From: CAJXYS01 sp913063035
Lineage (GTDB): Bacteria; Pseudomonadota; Alphaproteobacteria; Rhodobacterales; Rhodobacteraceae
Length of the DNA: 64,000 nucleotides
Direction of reading: 5' to 3'
NCBI RefSeq assembly: GCF_050586465.1
Contig: NZ_JBOCEG010000010.1
Location: 1 to 64,000 of the forward strand
The translations under genes and the position numbers were made by a program. The stretch's first letter is position 1. Every line of letters begins with the position of its first letter. The notes beneath the pieces were generated by a model that was not told the origin of the DNA, made no database searches, and worked only from the letters and a program-made list of their open reading frames with translations. Positions 50,405 through 58,079 of the stretch are shown here, in pieces.

Positions 50405-50883
50405 TCGGGCGCATTTTCGGCGGTGCGGGCGCGACGCGGGCGCTGGGGCAGGCGGCGACCGGGGTGGCCGAGGTCTTCGTGCCCAACGCGACCAAGCGGA
50501 TGACCCAGCGCCACGCGGCCTACATCGCCGCGCTCGAGGCCCACGCGGCGGAATACAGACACGCCCGGACGGGTGTCTTCGACCGGGCGGTCGATGCGCT
50601 GAACCGGTTGCCGCGGCCGCTGCTGGCGCTCGGGACGCTGGGGCTCTTCGTCTACGCGATGGCCGATCCGGCGGGCTTTTCGCAGCGGATGCAGGGGCTG
50701 GCCCATGTGCCCGAACCGCTCTGGTGGCTTCTGGGGGCCGTCGTCGGGTTCTATTTCGGCGCCAGGGAGATGCACTACCTCCGCCGGCCGGCGAAGACGC
50801 CACCGCCCGCGCCGGCGCCCGGCGGGCCGCCGGAAGACCGGAATGCCGCGCTCGAGGCCTGGCGCCGCGACCGGGACGAATGA
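50395..50883 (+). CDS. Holin of the GTA_holin_3TM type
   Basis: 162 residues from the ATG at 50395, overlapping the endolysin gene. The N-terminal 65 residues are soluble and helical. Two clear hydrophobic segments follow (LLALGTLGLFVYAMA and LWWLLGAVVGFYFGA), then a Pro-rich, charged tail ending ALEAWRRDRDE. This layout matches the 3TM superfamily holins of gene transfer agents. It would open the membrane for the upstream muramidase. Confidence 0.72.
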   Translation: MGLIGRIFGGAGATRALGQAATGVAEVFVPNATKRMTQRHAAYIAALEAHAAEYRHARTGVFDRAVDALNRLPRPLLALGTLGLFVYAMADPAGFSQRMQGLAHVPEPLWWLLGAVVGFYFGAREMHYLRRPAKTPPPAPAPGGPPEDRNAALEAWRRDRDE

Positions 50884-50900
50884 TCGCATCGCGATGTGAT

Positions 50901-50928
50901 TTGCCCCTGACTGTGCTATCTCTATGAT
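50901..50928 (+). promoter_or_regulatory. Candidate promoter for ccmF-ccmH
   Basis: TTGCCC at 50901-50906, a 16-base spacer, and TATGAT at 50923-50928. It lies just after the holin stop and about 30 bases before ccmF, suggesting that ccmF-ccmH are transcribed independently of the lysis pair. Confidence 0.5.
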
Positions 50929-50958
50929 CGGTCCCGAACAGGATGGATCTTGGGTAAC

Positions 50959-52944
50959 ATGGTTGCAGAACTCGGACATTTCGCACTGATCGTCGCGGCG
51001 CTGATCGCCGTCGTGCAAGCCGTCGTGCCGATGATCGGCGCGCATAAACGCTGGTACGGCTGGATGGAGCTGGCCGTGCCCGCCGCCTCGGCCCAGTTTT
51101 TCCTGACCCTGATCTCCTTCGGGGCGCTGACCTGGGCCTTCGTCACCTCGGATTTCTCGGTGCAGCTGGTGGTCACGAACTCGCACTCGGCCAAGCCGAT
51201 GCTCTACAAGATCACGGGCGTCTGGGGGAATCACGAGGGCTCGATGCTGCTCTGGGTGCTGATCCTGGCGCTGTTCGGGGCCATGGCGGCGTGGTTCGGG
51301 GGCAATCTTCCACCGCAGCTCAAGGCCCGGGCGCTGTCCGTGCAGGCGCTGATCGCGGTGGCCTTCTTCGCCTTCATCATCTTCACCTCCAACCCGTTCC
51401 TGCGCACCGCGATGCCGCCGATGGACGGGCAGGATCTGAACCCGCTGCTGCAGGATCCCGGCCTCGCCTTCCACCCGCCCTTCCTCTACCTCGGATATGT
51501 CGGGCTCTCGATGTCCTTCAGCTTTGCCGTCGCGGCCCTGATCGAGGGCCGCGTGGACGCCGCCTGGGCCCGCTGGGTGCGGCCGTGGACGCTGGCGGCC
51601 TGGGTGTTCCTGACCATCGGCATCGCGCTCGGGTCGTGGTGGGCCTATTACGAGCTTGGCTGGGGCGGCTTCTGGTTCTGGGACCCGGTGGAAAACGCCA
51701 GCTTCATGCCCTGGCTGATCGCCGCGGCGCTCTTGCATTCGGCCATCGTGGTCGAGAAGCGCGAAAGCTTGAAGAGCTGGACGATCCTGCTGGCGATCCT
51801 CGCCTTCGGCTTCTCGCTGATCGGCGCCTTCATCGTGCGGTCGGGGATCATCACATCGGTCCATGCCTTCGCCAACGATCCCACGCGGGGGGTCTACCTT
51901 CTGGGGATCACGGCCTTTTTCATGGGCGGTGCGCTGACGCTCTTCGCGGCGCGCGCCGGCGCGATGGAAGCCAAGGGCGTCTTCAGCACCGTCAGCCGCG
52001 AATCGGCCCTGGTGCTCAACAACATCCTGCTTTCCGTTTCGGCGCTCGTGGTCTTCTTCGGCACGATCTGGCCGCTGGTGGCCGAGATGGCCTTCGATCG
52101 CAAGCTGTCGGTCGGCGCGCCCTTCTTCAACATGGCCTTCACGCCCTTCATGGTGGCGCTGGCGATGGTTCTGCCGATCGGGGCGATGATGCCGTGGAAA
52201 CGCGGCCGCTTCGACCGGGTGATGCGCCCGCTCTGGGGCATCATGGCGCTGTCGGTGGCGTTGGGCGCCCTGGTCTGGACGCTTCAGACCGGCAAGAGCG
52301 CGCTGGCCCCGGTGGGTGTCGCGCTGGCCGCCTGGCTCGTGCTGGGCGCGGGGGCCGATCTGTGGCAGCGGGCGCGCGCGGGCCATGTCCCGGCGCGGGA
52401 AAGCCTGCGCCGGCTGGTCCGGCTGCCCCGGGCCGACTGGGGCAAGTCGATCGCCCATGCCGGCCTCGGCATCACGATGTTCGGCGTCGCCACCCTGATG
52501 GCCTGGGAAGTCGAGGATATCCGCGTTGCCCGCGAAGGCGATACCTTCGAGGTGGGGAACTACGCGATCACCTTCGATCGGGTCGAGGAGGTTCAGGGGC
52601 CGAATTACCTGTCCACGATGGGCTTCTTCACGGCCCGGCGCGACGGCGAGGCGGTGGCGACCCTGACGCCTGAAAAGCGCATCTACCCGGTCGCGGGCAT
52701 GCCCACGACCGAGGCCGCGATCCACCAGAGCCTGGCGCGCGATCTCTACGTGGTCATCGGAGATCCGCAGGACGGCGGCGGGTATGCCGTGCGGACCTAT
52801 ATCAAGCCCTTCGCGAACTGGATCTGGCTGGGCTCGATCATCATGGCGGTCGGCGGGTTCTTCAGCCTGAGCGACCGGCGCTACCGCGTGGCGGCCGGCG
52901 CGCGGAAGGCCACGTCCGCCAACGGCGCGGTTCCGGCGGAGTGA
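50959..52944 (+). CDS. ccmF: Cytochrome c heme lyase subunit CcmF
   Basis: 661 residues from the ATG at 50959 (a TTG three codons earlier is possible). Large polytopic membrane protein. The WWD heme-handling motif is visible as GWGGFWFWDPVENASFMPWL, with upstream GVWGNHEGSMLLWVL and FHPPFLYLGYVG. It ligates heme to apocytochrome c with CcmH. The stop overlaps a possible GTG start of ccmH. Confidence 0.95.
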   Translation: MVAELGHFALIVAALIAVVQAVVPMIGAHKRWYGWMELAVPAASAQFFLTLISFGALTWAFVTSDFSVQLVVTNSHSAKPMLYKITGVWGNHEGSMLLWVLILALFGAMAAWFGGNLPPQLKARALSVQALIAVAFFAFIIFTSNPFLRTAMPPMDGQDLNPLLQDPGLAFHPPFLYLGYVGLSMSFSFAVAALIEGRVDAAWARWVRPWTLAAWVFLTIGIALGSWWAYYELGWGGFWFWDPVENASFMPWLIAAALLHSAIVVEKRESLKSWTILLAILAFGFSLIGAFIVRSGIITSVHAFANDPTRGVYLLGITAFFMGGALTLFAARAGAMEAKGVFSTVSRESALVLNNILLSVSALVVFFGTIWPLVAEMAFDRKLSVGAPFFNMAFTPFMVALAMVLPIGAMMPWKRGRFDRVMRPLWGIMALSVALGALVWTLQTGKSALAPVGVALAAWLVLGAGADLWQRARAGHVPARESLRRLVRLPRADWGKSIAHAGLGITMFGVATLMAWEVEDIRVAREGDTFEVGNYAITFDRVEEVQGPNYLSTMGFFTARRDGEAVATLTPEKRIYPVAGMPTTEAAIHQSLARDLYVVIGDPQDGGGYAVRTYIKPFANWIWLGSIIMAVGGFFSLSDRRYRVAAGARKATSANGAVPAE

Positions 52945-52949
52945 GGCGC

Positions 52950-53402
52950 ATGAAACGACTGGTCCTCATCCTCGTTCTGCTGGCCAGCCCCGTGCTGGCG
53001 GTGCAGCCCGACGAAGTGCTCGACGATCCCGCGCTCGAGGAACGGGCGCGCGACATTTCGGCCGAGCTGCGCTGCCTCGTCTGCCGCAACGAGTCCATCG
53101 ACGAATCGAACGCCGAACTGGCCCGCGATCTGCGGCTGCTGGTCCGCGAGCGGCTGGTGGCCGGCGACAGCAACGCCGAGGTGATCGACTACGTGGTCGA
53201 CCGCTATGGCGAGTACGTCCTGCTGAACCCGCGGGCCACCGGGGCCAACATCCTGCTCTACGCGGCTGGCCCGGCGATGCTGCTGGTCGCGCTCGGAATC
53301 GGCGGGGTCTATCTGCGGCGGCGCCGGCAGGCCACCGAGAGCCCGGCCGAGGCGCTCTCGGAGGACGAACGGACGCGGCTCGAGGAAATCATGAAATCCT
53401 GA
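52950..53402 (+). CDS. ccmH: Cytochrome c maturation protein CcmH (CycL)
   Basis: 150 residues from the ATG at 52950; a GTG at 52941 is an alternative. N-terminal signal-like segment (LVLILVLLASPVLA), the apocytochrome-reducing LRCLVCRNESIDESNA motif, and a C-terminal membrane helix (ILLYAAGPAMLLVALGIGGVYL, given by its key residues). The CycH-type TPR partner is not adjacent. Confidence 0.93.
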   Translation: MKRLVLILVLLASPVLAVQPDEVLDDPALEERARDISAELRCLVCRNESIDESNAELARDLRLLVRERLVAGDSNAEVIDYVVDRYGEYVLLNPRATGANILLYAAGPAMLLVALGIGGVYLRRRRQATESPAEALSEDERTRLEEIMKS

Positions 53403-53469
53403 CCCCGCGTCCGGCTTTCCCGCGCCGCGCGGGGCGCTATGCTGGACCCCGGCAAGAGCGGAGACGGCC

Positions 53470-54246
53470 ATGCAGTACCAGACGATCGGGCTGGGGATTC
53501 GCGACGGGATTTCCACGATCACCTTTCGCCGCCCCGAGGTGATGAACGCGCTCAACGCGCAGATGCGCGCGGAGCTTCTGCACGCGGTGAAAGCGGCGGG
53601 GCAGGGCGCGCGGGTGCTGGTAATGACCGGCAAGGGCCGTGCCTTTTGCTCGGGCCAGGACCTGGGCGACCGCACCGCCGTCTCCGACATCGATCTCGAA
53701 CGCACCCTGCGCGAGGAGTACGAGCCGCTTCTGCGCGCGATCTACGACTGCCCGATCCCGACCATCGCCGCCGTCAACGGCGCGGCGGCGGGGGCCGGTG
53801 CCAACCTCGCGCTGGCGGCGGACGTGGTGATCGCGGCCGAATCGGCCAGCTTCATCCAGGCCTTCACCCGGATCGGGCTGATCCCGGATGCCGGCGGCAC
53901 CTACTGGCTGCCGCGCCAGATGGGATTTGCCCGCGCGATGGGCGCGGCGCTTTTCGCCGAGCCGATCGGCGCGCGGCAGGCGGCCGACTGGGGCATGATC
54001 TGGGAGGCGGTCCCGGACGAGGGCTTCGCCGATCACTGGTACGCCCGCGCCGTGCATCTCGCCCAAGGGCCGACGGCGGCCTATGCCCGCGTGAAGGAGG
54101 CGCTGCGCGGCAGTTTCGCCAACACGCTGGAGGATCAGCTGAACCTCGAGGCGAAGCTGCAGGGTGAATGCGGCGAGACGCGCGACTTCAAGGAAGGCGT
54201 GGTCGCGTTCCTGGAAAAGCGCGCGGCGGATTTCGAGGGGCGCTGA
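53470..54246 (+). CDS. Enoyl-CoA hydratase/isomerase (PaaG-like)
   Basis: 258 residues, crotonase fold. FCSGQDLGDR and NGAAAGAGANLALAADVVIA form the oxyanion hole; FIQAFTRIGLIPDAGGTYWLPR carries the Asp typical of the PaaG (ring-opening isomerase) branch. No other paa genes are present, so phenylacetate degradation is not implied. GGAG precedes the ATG. Confidence 0.85.
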   Translation: MQYQTIGLGIRDGISTITFRRPEVMNALNAQMRAELLHAVKAAGQGARVLVMTGKGRAFCSGQDLGDRTAVSDIDLERTLREEYEPLLRAIYDCPIPTIAAVNGAAAGAGANLALAADVVIAAESASFIQAFTRIGLIPDAGGTYWLPRQMGFARAMGAALFAEPIGARQAADWGMIWEAVPDEGFADHWYARAVHLAQGPTAAYARVKEALRGSFANTLEDQLNLEAKLQGECGETRDFKEGVVAFLEKRAADFEGR

Positions 54247-54252
54247 CGCGGC

Positions 54253-54756
54253 TCAGTCCGTGCCGCGATAGGGTTCGACGTATTGCAGCGCCATGTCCCA
54301 GGGGAAAAAGATCCAGGTGTCCTGGCTGACCTCCGTGATGAAGGTATCGACCTGGGCGCGGCCCTGCGGCTTGGCGTAGACGGTCGCCACATGGGCCTTG
54401 GGCAAAAGCGCGCGGACCACTTCCAGCGTTCGGCCCGTGTCCACGAGATCGTCGACGATCAGCACGCCCTCGCCATCGCCGACGAGGCGCATGTCCGGTG
54501 ACTTGATCACCACGGGTTCGCTCTGGGTCTGGTGGTTGTAGGACTTGACCGAGATCGTGTCGACGGTGCGGATGTCGAGCTCGCGCGCGACGATCATCGC
54601 CGGCGCCATGCCGCCGCGGGTGATCGCCACCACCGCGCGCCAGCCGCCGTTTTCCGGCCCGTGCCCGTCAAGCCGCCAGGCCAGCGCCCGTGCATCCCGG
54701 TGAAGCTGGTCCCACGAGACGTGGAAGCCCTTTTCATGAGGCAGACGTTCGGCCAT
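54253..54756 (-). CDS. gpt: Xanthine-guanine phosphoribosyltransferase
   Basis: 167 residues. Purine salvage: xanthine/guanine plus PRPP. The PRPP-binding motif is VLIVDDLVDTGRTL; VAITRGGMAPAMI is the hood/phosphate loop and DTWIFFPWD the family-specific end. It starts one base after the fabI stop on the same strand, so the two are probably co-transcribed. Confidence 0.92.
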   Translation of the reverse strand: MAERLPHEKGFHVSWDQLHRDARALAWRLDGHGPENGGWRAVVAITRGGMAPAMIVARELDIRTVDTISVKSYNHQTQSEPVVIKSPDMRLVGDGEGVLIVDDLVDTGRTLEVVRALLPKAHVATVYAKPQGRAQVDTFITEVSQDTWIFFPWDMALQYVEPYRGTD

Positions 54757-54757
54757 G

Positions 54758-55591
54758 TCAGGACCCGTTGTTTTCGGGGGTCTTCAGGACGCGCTCGATA
54801 TCCGGCGCATCGACGTTCTTCATTCCGACCACGTGGTAGCCCGAGTCGACGTGGTGCACCTCGCCGGTCACGCCGGCGCCGAGATCCGACAGCAGGTACA
54901 TCGCTGCGTTGCCGACCTGTTCGGTGGTGACGTTGCGCCGGAGCGGCGAGTTCAGCTCGTTCCATTTCATGATGTAGCGGAAATCGCCGATGCCGCTGGC
55001 CGCCAGCGTCTTGATCGTCCCGGCCGAGATCGCGTTGACGCGAATGTTCTGCGGGCCGAGATCGGCGGCGAGGTAGCGCACGGATGCCTCGAGCGCGGCC
55101 TTGGCGACGCCCATCACGTTGTAATGCGGCATGACCTTTTCGGCGCCGTAATAGGTGAGGGTCAGCATCGATCCGCCCTCGGTCATCAGCTTCTCGGCGC
55201 GGCGCGCGACGGCGGTGAAGGAGTAGACCGAAATGTCCATCGACATGCGGAAGTTTTCCTGGCTCGTGTCGACGTAACGGCCCCGCAGTTCGCCCTTGTC
55301 GGAAAAGCCGATGGCATGCACCAGGAAATCGAGCCGGCCCCAGACTTCCTCGAGCCGCGCGAAGAGCGCGTCGACCGACTCGCCGTTGTTGACGTCGCAT
55401 TCGATGATGTGCTCGACGCCGAGGGAGTCAGCCAGCGGGCCGACCCGCTTCTTGAGCTGTTCGCCCTGGTAGGAAAAGGCGAGTTCCGCGCCCTGTTCGG
55501 CACAGGCGCGCGCTATGCCCCAGGCGATGGATTTGTCGTTGGCGACCCCCATGACGAGGCCGCGTTTTCCTTGCATCAACCCGGTTGACAT
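54758..55591 (-). CDS. fabI: Enoyl-[acyl-carrier-protein] reductase FabI
   Basis: 277 residues, SDR fold. GLVMGVANDKSIAWGIA is the NADH-binding loop peculiar to FabI. The catalytic Tyr-x6-Lys is in YYGAEKVMPHYNVMGVAK. It performs the last reduction in each fatty-acid elongation cycle. AGGGGCAG lies before the ATG. Confidence 0.95.
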   Translation of the reverse strand: MSTGLMQGKRGLVMGVANDKSIAWGIARACAEQGAELAFSYQGEQLKKRVGPLADSLGVEHIIECDVNNGESVDALFARLEEVWGRLDFLVHAIGFSDKGELRGRYVDTSQENFRMSMDISVYSFTAVARRAEKLMTEGGSMLTLTYYGAEKVMPHYNVMGVAKAALEASVRYLAADLGPQNIRVNAISAGTIKTLAASGIGDFRYIMKWNELNSPLRRNVTTEQVGNAAMYLLSDLGAGVTGEVHHVDSGYHVVGMKNVDAPDIERVLKTPENNGS

Positions 55592-55721
55592 TCTCTGCCC
55601 CTGAACGACCTATTGCGTGGGTTTCGTTTAGGCCAAAGCGATAAGGGCCGCAAGGCTGGCCCATCTTTCTGGCCGCAGTTGCGACCCGATTGCCGCGCAA
55701 CGGGTCCGGGAAAGGAACAGG

Positions 55722-56327
55722 ATGAGCGACCGCACCGGGATCTTCGCCGGCGACGATCCGTTCGAGATCGCGCGCAGCTGGCTGGCCGAGGCCGAGAAGA
55801 GCGAGCCGAACGATCCGAACGCCATCGCGCTCTCGACCGTGGATGCCGACGGGCTGCCCAATGCCCGGATGGTGCTGCTGAAAGAGATCGAGCCGGCGGC
55901 CTTCGTCTTCTACACCAATTACGAGAGCGTGAAGGCGCGCGAGATCGAGGCGGCCGGCAAGGCGGCCTTCGTGATGCACTGGAAGTCGCTCCGCCGCCAG
56001 GTGCGCGTCCGCGGGCTGGTGGCGCGCGAGGAAGGTCCGCAGGCGGATGCGTATTTCGCCTCGCGATCGCTGAAGAGCCGGCTTGGCGCCTGGGCGTCGA
56101 AACAGTCGCAGCCGCTGGACTCGCGCAGCGCGCTGATGGCCGAGGTCGCACGCATCGGGGCGGCCAAGGGCCTGCATCCGCCGCGCCCATCCTTTTGGGG
56201 CGGTTTCCGTATCCATCCGGTCGAGATAGAGTTCTGGGCGGATGGGGCGCACAGGCTGCACGACCGGTTCAGATGGGCGCGGAAATCCCCTGACGAGGGG
56301 TGGTCGATCACCCGTCTCAGCCCCTGA
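55722..56327 (+). CDS. pdxH: Pyridoxamine 5'-phosphate oxidase
   Basis: 201 residues. FMN enzyme making pyridoxal phosphate. Motifs: NAIALSTVDADGLPNARMVLLKEI, FYTNYESVKAREIEAAGKAAFVMHWKSLRRQVRVRG (key segments), and the C-terminal PSFWGGFRIHPVEIEFWADG with RLHDRF. AAGGAACAGG lies before the ATG. Divergent from fabI. Confidence 0.95.
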   Translation: MSDRTGIFAGDDPFEIARSWLAEAEKSEPNDPNAIALSTVDADGLPNARMVLLKEIEPAAFVFYTNYESVKAREIEAAGKAAFVMHWKSLRRQVRVRGLVAREEGPQADAYFASRSLKSRLGAWASKQSQPLDSRSALMAEVARIGAAKGLHPPRPSFWGGFRIHPVEIEFWADGAHRLHDRFRWARKSPDEGWSITRLSP

Positions 56328-56461
56328 ATTTCACGATGCGTGAAATGCGCACCCCGTGAGGCCCCTTGAGTTTAAGCTTGAATCGCGGCTCGGGTTGCCG
56401 TTTAGTTACCTCGTTTGGGGGTGAAAGTACGGGTAATCATGACTACGGGGGATGTTCCGAG

Positions 56462-56983
56462 TTGACCACTGCAATACGAACGCGCGGCCAGGTAAAATGG
56501 TTCGACGCCACCAAGGGGTTCGGTTTCGTCGTTTCCGACGATGGCGGGCCAGATATTCTTCTCCACGCGAATGTTCTGCGAAATTTCGGGCAGAGCTCCA
56601 TCGCGGACGGATCCGTCGTCGAGATCGAGGTCCAGGAAACGGATCGCGGCAAACAGGCGACCGAAGTGCTCGCCATTGAGGCCCCGCGCGACGTCGAGGA
56701 AGAGATCGCCGAGACGCCGCCGGAACTGGCCGACGTGCCGCTGGAACCGGCCCGGGTCAAATGGTTCGACAAGGTCAAGGGCTTCGGTTTCGGCAATGTC
56801 TTCGGCCGGCCCGAGGACGTGTTCATCCACATGGAAGTTCTGCGCAGCTGCGGGATGGCCGACCTGATCCCGGGCGAGGCGGTCTGCCTCCGGGTCGTGG
56901 ACGGCCCGCGCGGGCGCATGGCCGCCGAGGTGCGCAGCTGGGAATACGGCCAGCGCGAGGATGAGGACGAGGACGAGGCGTGA
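56462..56983 (+). CDS. Double cold-shock-domain protein
   Basis: 173 residues, starting at the TTG at 56462, because no ATG or GTG in frame fits; GGGGGA lies nine bases upstream. Two CspA-like domains: GQVKWFDATKGFGFV then ILLHANVL, and VKWFDKVKGFGFG then VFIHMEVL, each with RNP1 and RNP2-like motifs. A ~45-residue acidic linker separates them and the C-terminus is acidic. The ~130-bp upstream region is a probable structured leader as in cold-shock genes. It may bind RNA or single-stranded DNA. Confidence 0.87.
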   Translation: MTTAIRTRGQVKWFDATKGFGFVVSDDGGPDILLHANVLRNFGQSSIADGSVVEIEVQETDRGKQATEVLAIEAPRDVEEEIAETPPELADVPLEPARVKWFDKVKGFGFGNVFGRPEDVFIHMEVLRSCGMADLIPGEAVCLRVVDGPRGRMAAEVRSWEYGQREDEDEDEA

Positions 56984-57447
56984 TCCGCCTTCTCCTGGGT
57001 GTGGCGGCCGGGCTGGTCCTGGCCGGGACCGCCGGTGCGACCTGCCGCCCCGACGTCGCCGAGATACGCGGCGACTGGGGCAGCGCCCGCTTCACCGTCG
57101 AGATCGCCGACGATGCCGCGGAACGCGCGGACGGCCTGATGCACCGCGAGTCGCTCGGCACGTTCTCGGGCATGCTCTTCGTCTACCCGTCGCCGCGGCG
57201 CGTCGGGTTCTGGATGAAGAACACGCTGATTCCCCTCGACATGATCTTTCTCGATCCGCGCGGCGCCGTGCTGCGGATCCACGAGAACGCCGAACCGGGC
57301 AGCCTGGCGACCATCGATGGCGGTCCCGGCGTGCAGGCGGTGCTCGAGATCAATGGCGGGATGGCCGCCAGGCTGGGGCTGGCCCCCGGCGACGAGCTGC
57401 GCCACCCGGCGATCCCGCAGGAAATCGCGGCCTGGCCGTGCGAGTAA
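56980..57447 (+). CDS. DUF192 family secreted protein
   Basis: 155 residues from a GTG that overlaps the stop of the cold-shock gene. A signal peptide (LLLGVAAGLVLAGTAGA) precedes the mature domain, which has the DUF192 signature GFWMKNTLIPLDMIFLD. Two cysteines, one after the signal and one near the end, may pair. Function is unknown. Confidence 0.85.
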   Translation: MIRLLLGVAAGLVLAGTAGATCRPDVAEIRGDWGSARFTVEIADDAAERADGLMHRESLGTFSGMLFVYPSPRRVGFWMKNTLIPLDMIFLDPRGAVLRIHENAEPGSLATIDGGPGVQAVLEINGGMAARLGLAPGDELRHPAIPQEIAAWPCE

Positions 57448-57491
57448 GGCTTTTCAAGCCGGCACGCAGGCAATAGAGAGAAGGCATCGGT

Positions 57492-57568
57492 CGGGGCGTA
57501 GCGCAGCCTGGTAGCGCGTCGGTTTTGGGTACCGAAGGTCGTGAGTTCGAATCTCGCCGCCCCGACCA
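57492..57568 (+). tRNA. tRNA-Pro(TGG)
   Basis: Acceptor arms CGGGGCG (57492-57498) and CGCCCCG (57558-57564) pair perfectly, followed by encoded ACCA. The anticodon stem TCGGT/ACCGA encloses TTTGGGT, giving anticodon TGG at 57526-57528. The GGTTCGAATC-type T-loop (here GAGTTCGAATCTC) is standard. Confidence 0.97.
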
Positions 57569-58079
57569 ATATTCCACCACCAGATATCGTTGTTGCCGCC
57601 GCGCCGCACCCCCGCCCGTGGTGGCGGGACGACTCGACCCCGGGGCGAGTCGCGGGCGGTGGCCTCAGGCGGCGCTTCAGCCGGCCCCCATAAATCTTTG
57701 GCCTGACACCCGGAATCCGGACGTTCCCTGCGCCGCCGATCCGTCTGCCGCGGGCGGGGGGCGCGACCGGGAACCGGACACCCCGGAATGGTCAACGGAA
57801 AAATGTCACGAAACCGCAAAAAATGGCGTTGACCGAACCGGCCAACCTACGTCACCTTGTGTGGGCCGCATCGTCGACCACCACATTTAGTGTCATCGGG
57901 GCGGCGTTCTGACAGGACCAACGATCGGCGCCAGGGAAGCGCGAACCGGCAGGCGCAGAGAGGTCCGCAGAACAGGCAAAGCGGGGAGGCCACCAGGCCC
58001 TCATCACTGGCACGAGAGCAACCGGCACGGCGGGACAACCGCATGGCCGGACCGGGAGAGATTTGACTACGGGGCAGAA
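57569..58079 (+). other. 511-bp non-coding region upstream of nrdJ
   Basis: No gene is seen. Near the tRNA are two GC-rich hairpins: CCCGCC/GGCGGG (57611-57628) and GACTCG/CGAGTC with an inner CCCC/GGGG (57631-57651). An AT-richer segment at 57798-57835 with TTGACC at 57829 may be part of the nrdJ promoter. CACATTTAGTG at 57882-57892 is a weak candidate NrdR-box-like dyad. About 180 bp of leader then precede the nrdJ ATG. No B12-riboswitch core was recognised. Confidence 0.55.

Noticed and set aside
50356..52725. Long minus-strand frame opposite ccmF
   Set aside because: Antisense shadow with Arg/His/Gln-rich low-complexity product and no start signal; ccmF is unambiguous.
57569..58079. Cobalamin riboswitch upstream of nrdJ
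   Set aside because: I did not find the B12-box core or the expected conserved arrangement; only unrelated hairpins are seen.
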